Position numbers and translations under genes: made by a program
NCBI GenBank assembly: GCA_003665825.1
Contig: QPFY01000010.1
Span: 310,001-374,000, forward strand
Length of the DNA stretch: 64,000 nucleotides
From: Microbotryum silenes-acaulis
Taxonomy: Eukaryota; Basidiomycota; Microbotryomycetes; Microbotryales; Microbotryaceae
Direction: 5' to 3'
In this document: one piece after another, positions 62,392-64,000 of the stretch
Layout: every line of letters begins with the position of its first letter
Numbering within the stretch: the stretch's first letter is position 1
The notes under the pieces: model-generated
Seen by the model: only the letters and a program-made list of their open reading frames with translations
What the model was told of the DNA's origin: nothing
The model's database searches: none

Positions 62392-62850
62392 ACGAACTCC
62401 TCGGCCGGCGTGACCTCGCCCAAATTTCGTGATTGTCCTATGCAAATCTTCTACTTTATATATCTAATTTCCCTGTCAAGCATCATATTCGAGCTTGAAT
62501 TTGAATCCCCTCGGTCTCCCTCTCAAGCCCTATGTTCCTACCCGTAATACATGTTTTGTTAGACACTTTCCCCGCCGCTGTCCCATGAACATTGCACGCA
62601 AAGAAAGCTTGATTCATCTAAAGGCTGTACTGTACGTACCCTTTGGTCACCGAGATCGGTACTCGATTTGGTTGCCAACAAGTTGACAACTAAACCGGGG
62701 AACTCGCGCCGACAAGCGCTTGAAGAGCCCGACGAGGATGGTGAAAACCGGGGACGGATTCGTGTGGGAGTTTTCTCTACTTTTTCGGTTGATCTCGAGA
62801 TGGTGCTCTCGCACGGTAGGACTCGGCGTCACCTACTCCGCGGTTCTGCG
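62392..62850. other. MARVEL gene 3' flank
   Basis: About 460 bases, AT-richer than average near 62440-62480, probably the terminator region. No gene seen. Confidence 0.4.
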
Positions 62851-63194
62851 AGTCAACGACGTCCAGTCAACGACGTCCAGTCAACGACGTCCAGTCAACG
62901 ACGTCCAGTCAACGACGTCCAGTCAACGACGTCCAGTCAACGACGTCCAGTCAACGACGTCCAGTCAACGACGTCCAGTCAACGACGTCCAGTCAACGAC
63001 GTCCAGTCAACGACGTCCAGTCAACGACGTCCAGTCAACGACGTCCAGTCAACGACGTCCAGTCAACGACGTCCAGTCAACGACGTCCAGTCAACGACGT
63101 CCAGTCAACGACGTCCAGTCAACGACGTCCAGTCAACGACGTCCAGTCAACGACGTCCAGTCAACGACGTCCAGTCAACGACGTCCAGTCAACG
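62851..63194. repeat. 14-bp minisatellite, about 24 copies
   Basis: Perfect head-to-tail copies of CGACGTCCAGTCAA over 344 bases, with only the last units diverging. Each unit contains the palindrome GACGTC. It ends about 115 bases before the start codon of the next gene, so it is within its promoter. Confidence 0.97.
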
Positions 63195-63307
63195 AGAGTC
63201 TCAGTCAACGTCTGTCAACGTAACCCGAACCCCCACGCACCAACGCCCCCACGGCCCCACGGCCCACCGGCTTCTTTGCTTCGAGCCGGTGATCCTATTC
63301 GCCCATC

Positions 63308-64000
63308 ATGTCGATTGCTGCCGAGTTTCGCACGTCGGGCAAGAAGGTGAGCGGCTCTCTCGGCAATCTGTAGTCCATCATGCACCTCTGCATCTGCGCC
63401 CACTCCTGCCCAGGCAGCCCTCGCACCGGCTGTGCGCCGCGGCTGACGTCGGGCGAGTCGGCGTCGGACGTCCGGCGATTCGCAGAACTCCAGGGTAGCA
63501 AAGATGGAAGGCACTAACCCATGCCTTCGTCTTTACACCTCGCTAGATCATCGCGATCGGCCGGTACGTTCAGGCTTGGGCTCATACAGTCGAAGCTGGC
63601 AAACTCCGTCGTCTTCGCCCGTCTAGTCCACCGAGCGCAGCTCACAAAGTTGCCACACTCACCACCACAGCAACTATGCCGCTCACATCGCCGAGTTGAA
63701 CAAGTGAGCTTGTGCTATCCTCTAGCTCTGCCCGCCCCGCCTAGAGCTGCCACTCATGCTCGAACCCCGCTTTTGACGCTACCTTCGAACCTACCCGACG
63801 TCTTTGCTTGCGCCGGATCCGTCCGGCTTTCGACAGCACAACCCCGACCGAGCCTTTCTTCTTCCTGAAGCCTACCACGAGTGTGAGTGCAGGACCACCT
63901 CTCGCATACTCACACTTTCGGCCTGTGTTGACGCGCAAGTGAAATCCTCGTCTGCCCGGCACTCGGCAGTACAATGCCGACAAGGAGCCCGTCGAAGTTC
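63308..64000 (+). CDS. FAHD1-like fumarylacetoacetase-domain protein, 3' end outside window
   Basis: Fumarylacetoacetate-hydrolase-fold enzyme; relatives FAHD1 and yeast Fmp41 are mitochondrial acylpyruvases/oxaloacetate decarboxylases. Exons 63308-63346, 63547-63563, 63671-63703, 63837-63882, 63970->64000. Joined, they read MSIAAEFRTSGKKIIAIGRN, YAAHIAELNN, TTPTEPFFFLKPTTS, YNADKEPVEV, which matches the family start (K-I-I-x-I-G-R-N-Y-x-x-H, then EPFFFLKPTTS). Exon 2 is only 17 nt. The metal-binding residues would lie beyond the window. The minisatellite sits directly upstream. Confidence 0.85.

Noticed and set aside
62851..63194. CRISPR array
   Set aside because: Units are adjacent 14-mers with no spacers, in a eukaryotic genome; it is a minisatellite.
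62668..63498. Plus-strand frame of about 276 codons through the minisatellite
   Set aside because: A 14-bp unit gives long open frames in several phases; the repeat-encoded QSTTSSQRRPVNDV cycle is a by-product, with no flanking coding signal.

Overview
The window reads as nuclear DNA of a filamentous or dimorphic basidiomycete, plausibly Pucciniomycotina (Microbotryomycetes-like). The reasons are GC-rich coding sequence, many short introns (mostly 60-100 nt, often with a CTGAC/CTAAC-type branch site), an actin gene in 11 exons, several GC-AG introns, and basidiomycete-style SSK1, ARS2 and MARVEL genes. The lineage is inferred from gene style, not from a database search. I rebuilt most genes exon by exon by hand; for most of them the exon lengths sum to a multiple of three and the joined protein runs through recognisable family motifs.

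Layout, left to right: SSK1 response regulator (minus, runs off the left edge); RAD16 nucleotide-excision-repair ATPase (minus); VFA1 and TRM11 (plus); a gene-poor stretch with one possible 49-residue membrane protein; a 2.1 kb inverted-repeat transposon copy; MED10 (plus); ARS2/Pir2 (minus) sharing a 1 kb divergent promoter with ACT1 (plus); a dead tyrosine-recombinase gene carrying an inverted duplication of its own sequence; a TMEM53/DUF829 protein (plus); ELP4 (minus) and IMP4 (plus) divergent over 404 bp; a non-autonomous hAT-like element and a 176 bp palindromic element; an unrecognised serine-rich gene (minus); a decayed secreted-protein gene; the second 2.4 kb transposon copy followed by satellite-like GGGTATTACCC repeats; a secreted beta-helix protein (plus); an LRR-DH-PH Rho-type GEF (minus); an unrecognised gene; a CHK2/Cds1 checkpoint kinase (plus) bracketed by 220 bp inverted repeats; NSR1/nucleolin (plus); a MARVEL membrane protein (plus); a 14-bp minisatellite; and a fumarylacetoacetase-domain (FAHD1-like) gene running off the right edge.

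The genes are mostly conserved housekeeping functions: DNA repair and checkpoint (RAD16, CHK2), rRNA processing (IMP4, NSR1), tRNA modification (TRM11, ELP4), transcription and RNA quality control (MED10, ARS2), stress signalling (SSK1), polarity (GEF) and cytoskeleton (ACT1). They do not form a pathway cluster. The most unusual content is the mobile DNA: two related elements with about 95 bp terminal inverted repeats, probable 9 bp target duplications, a RecQ-like helicase gene and a second convergent gene. I do not recognise this combination as a standard transposon family.
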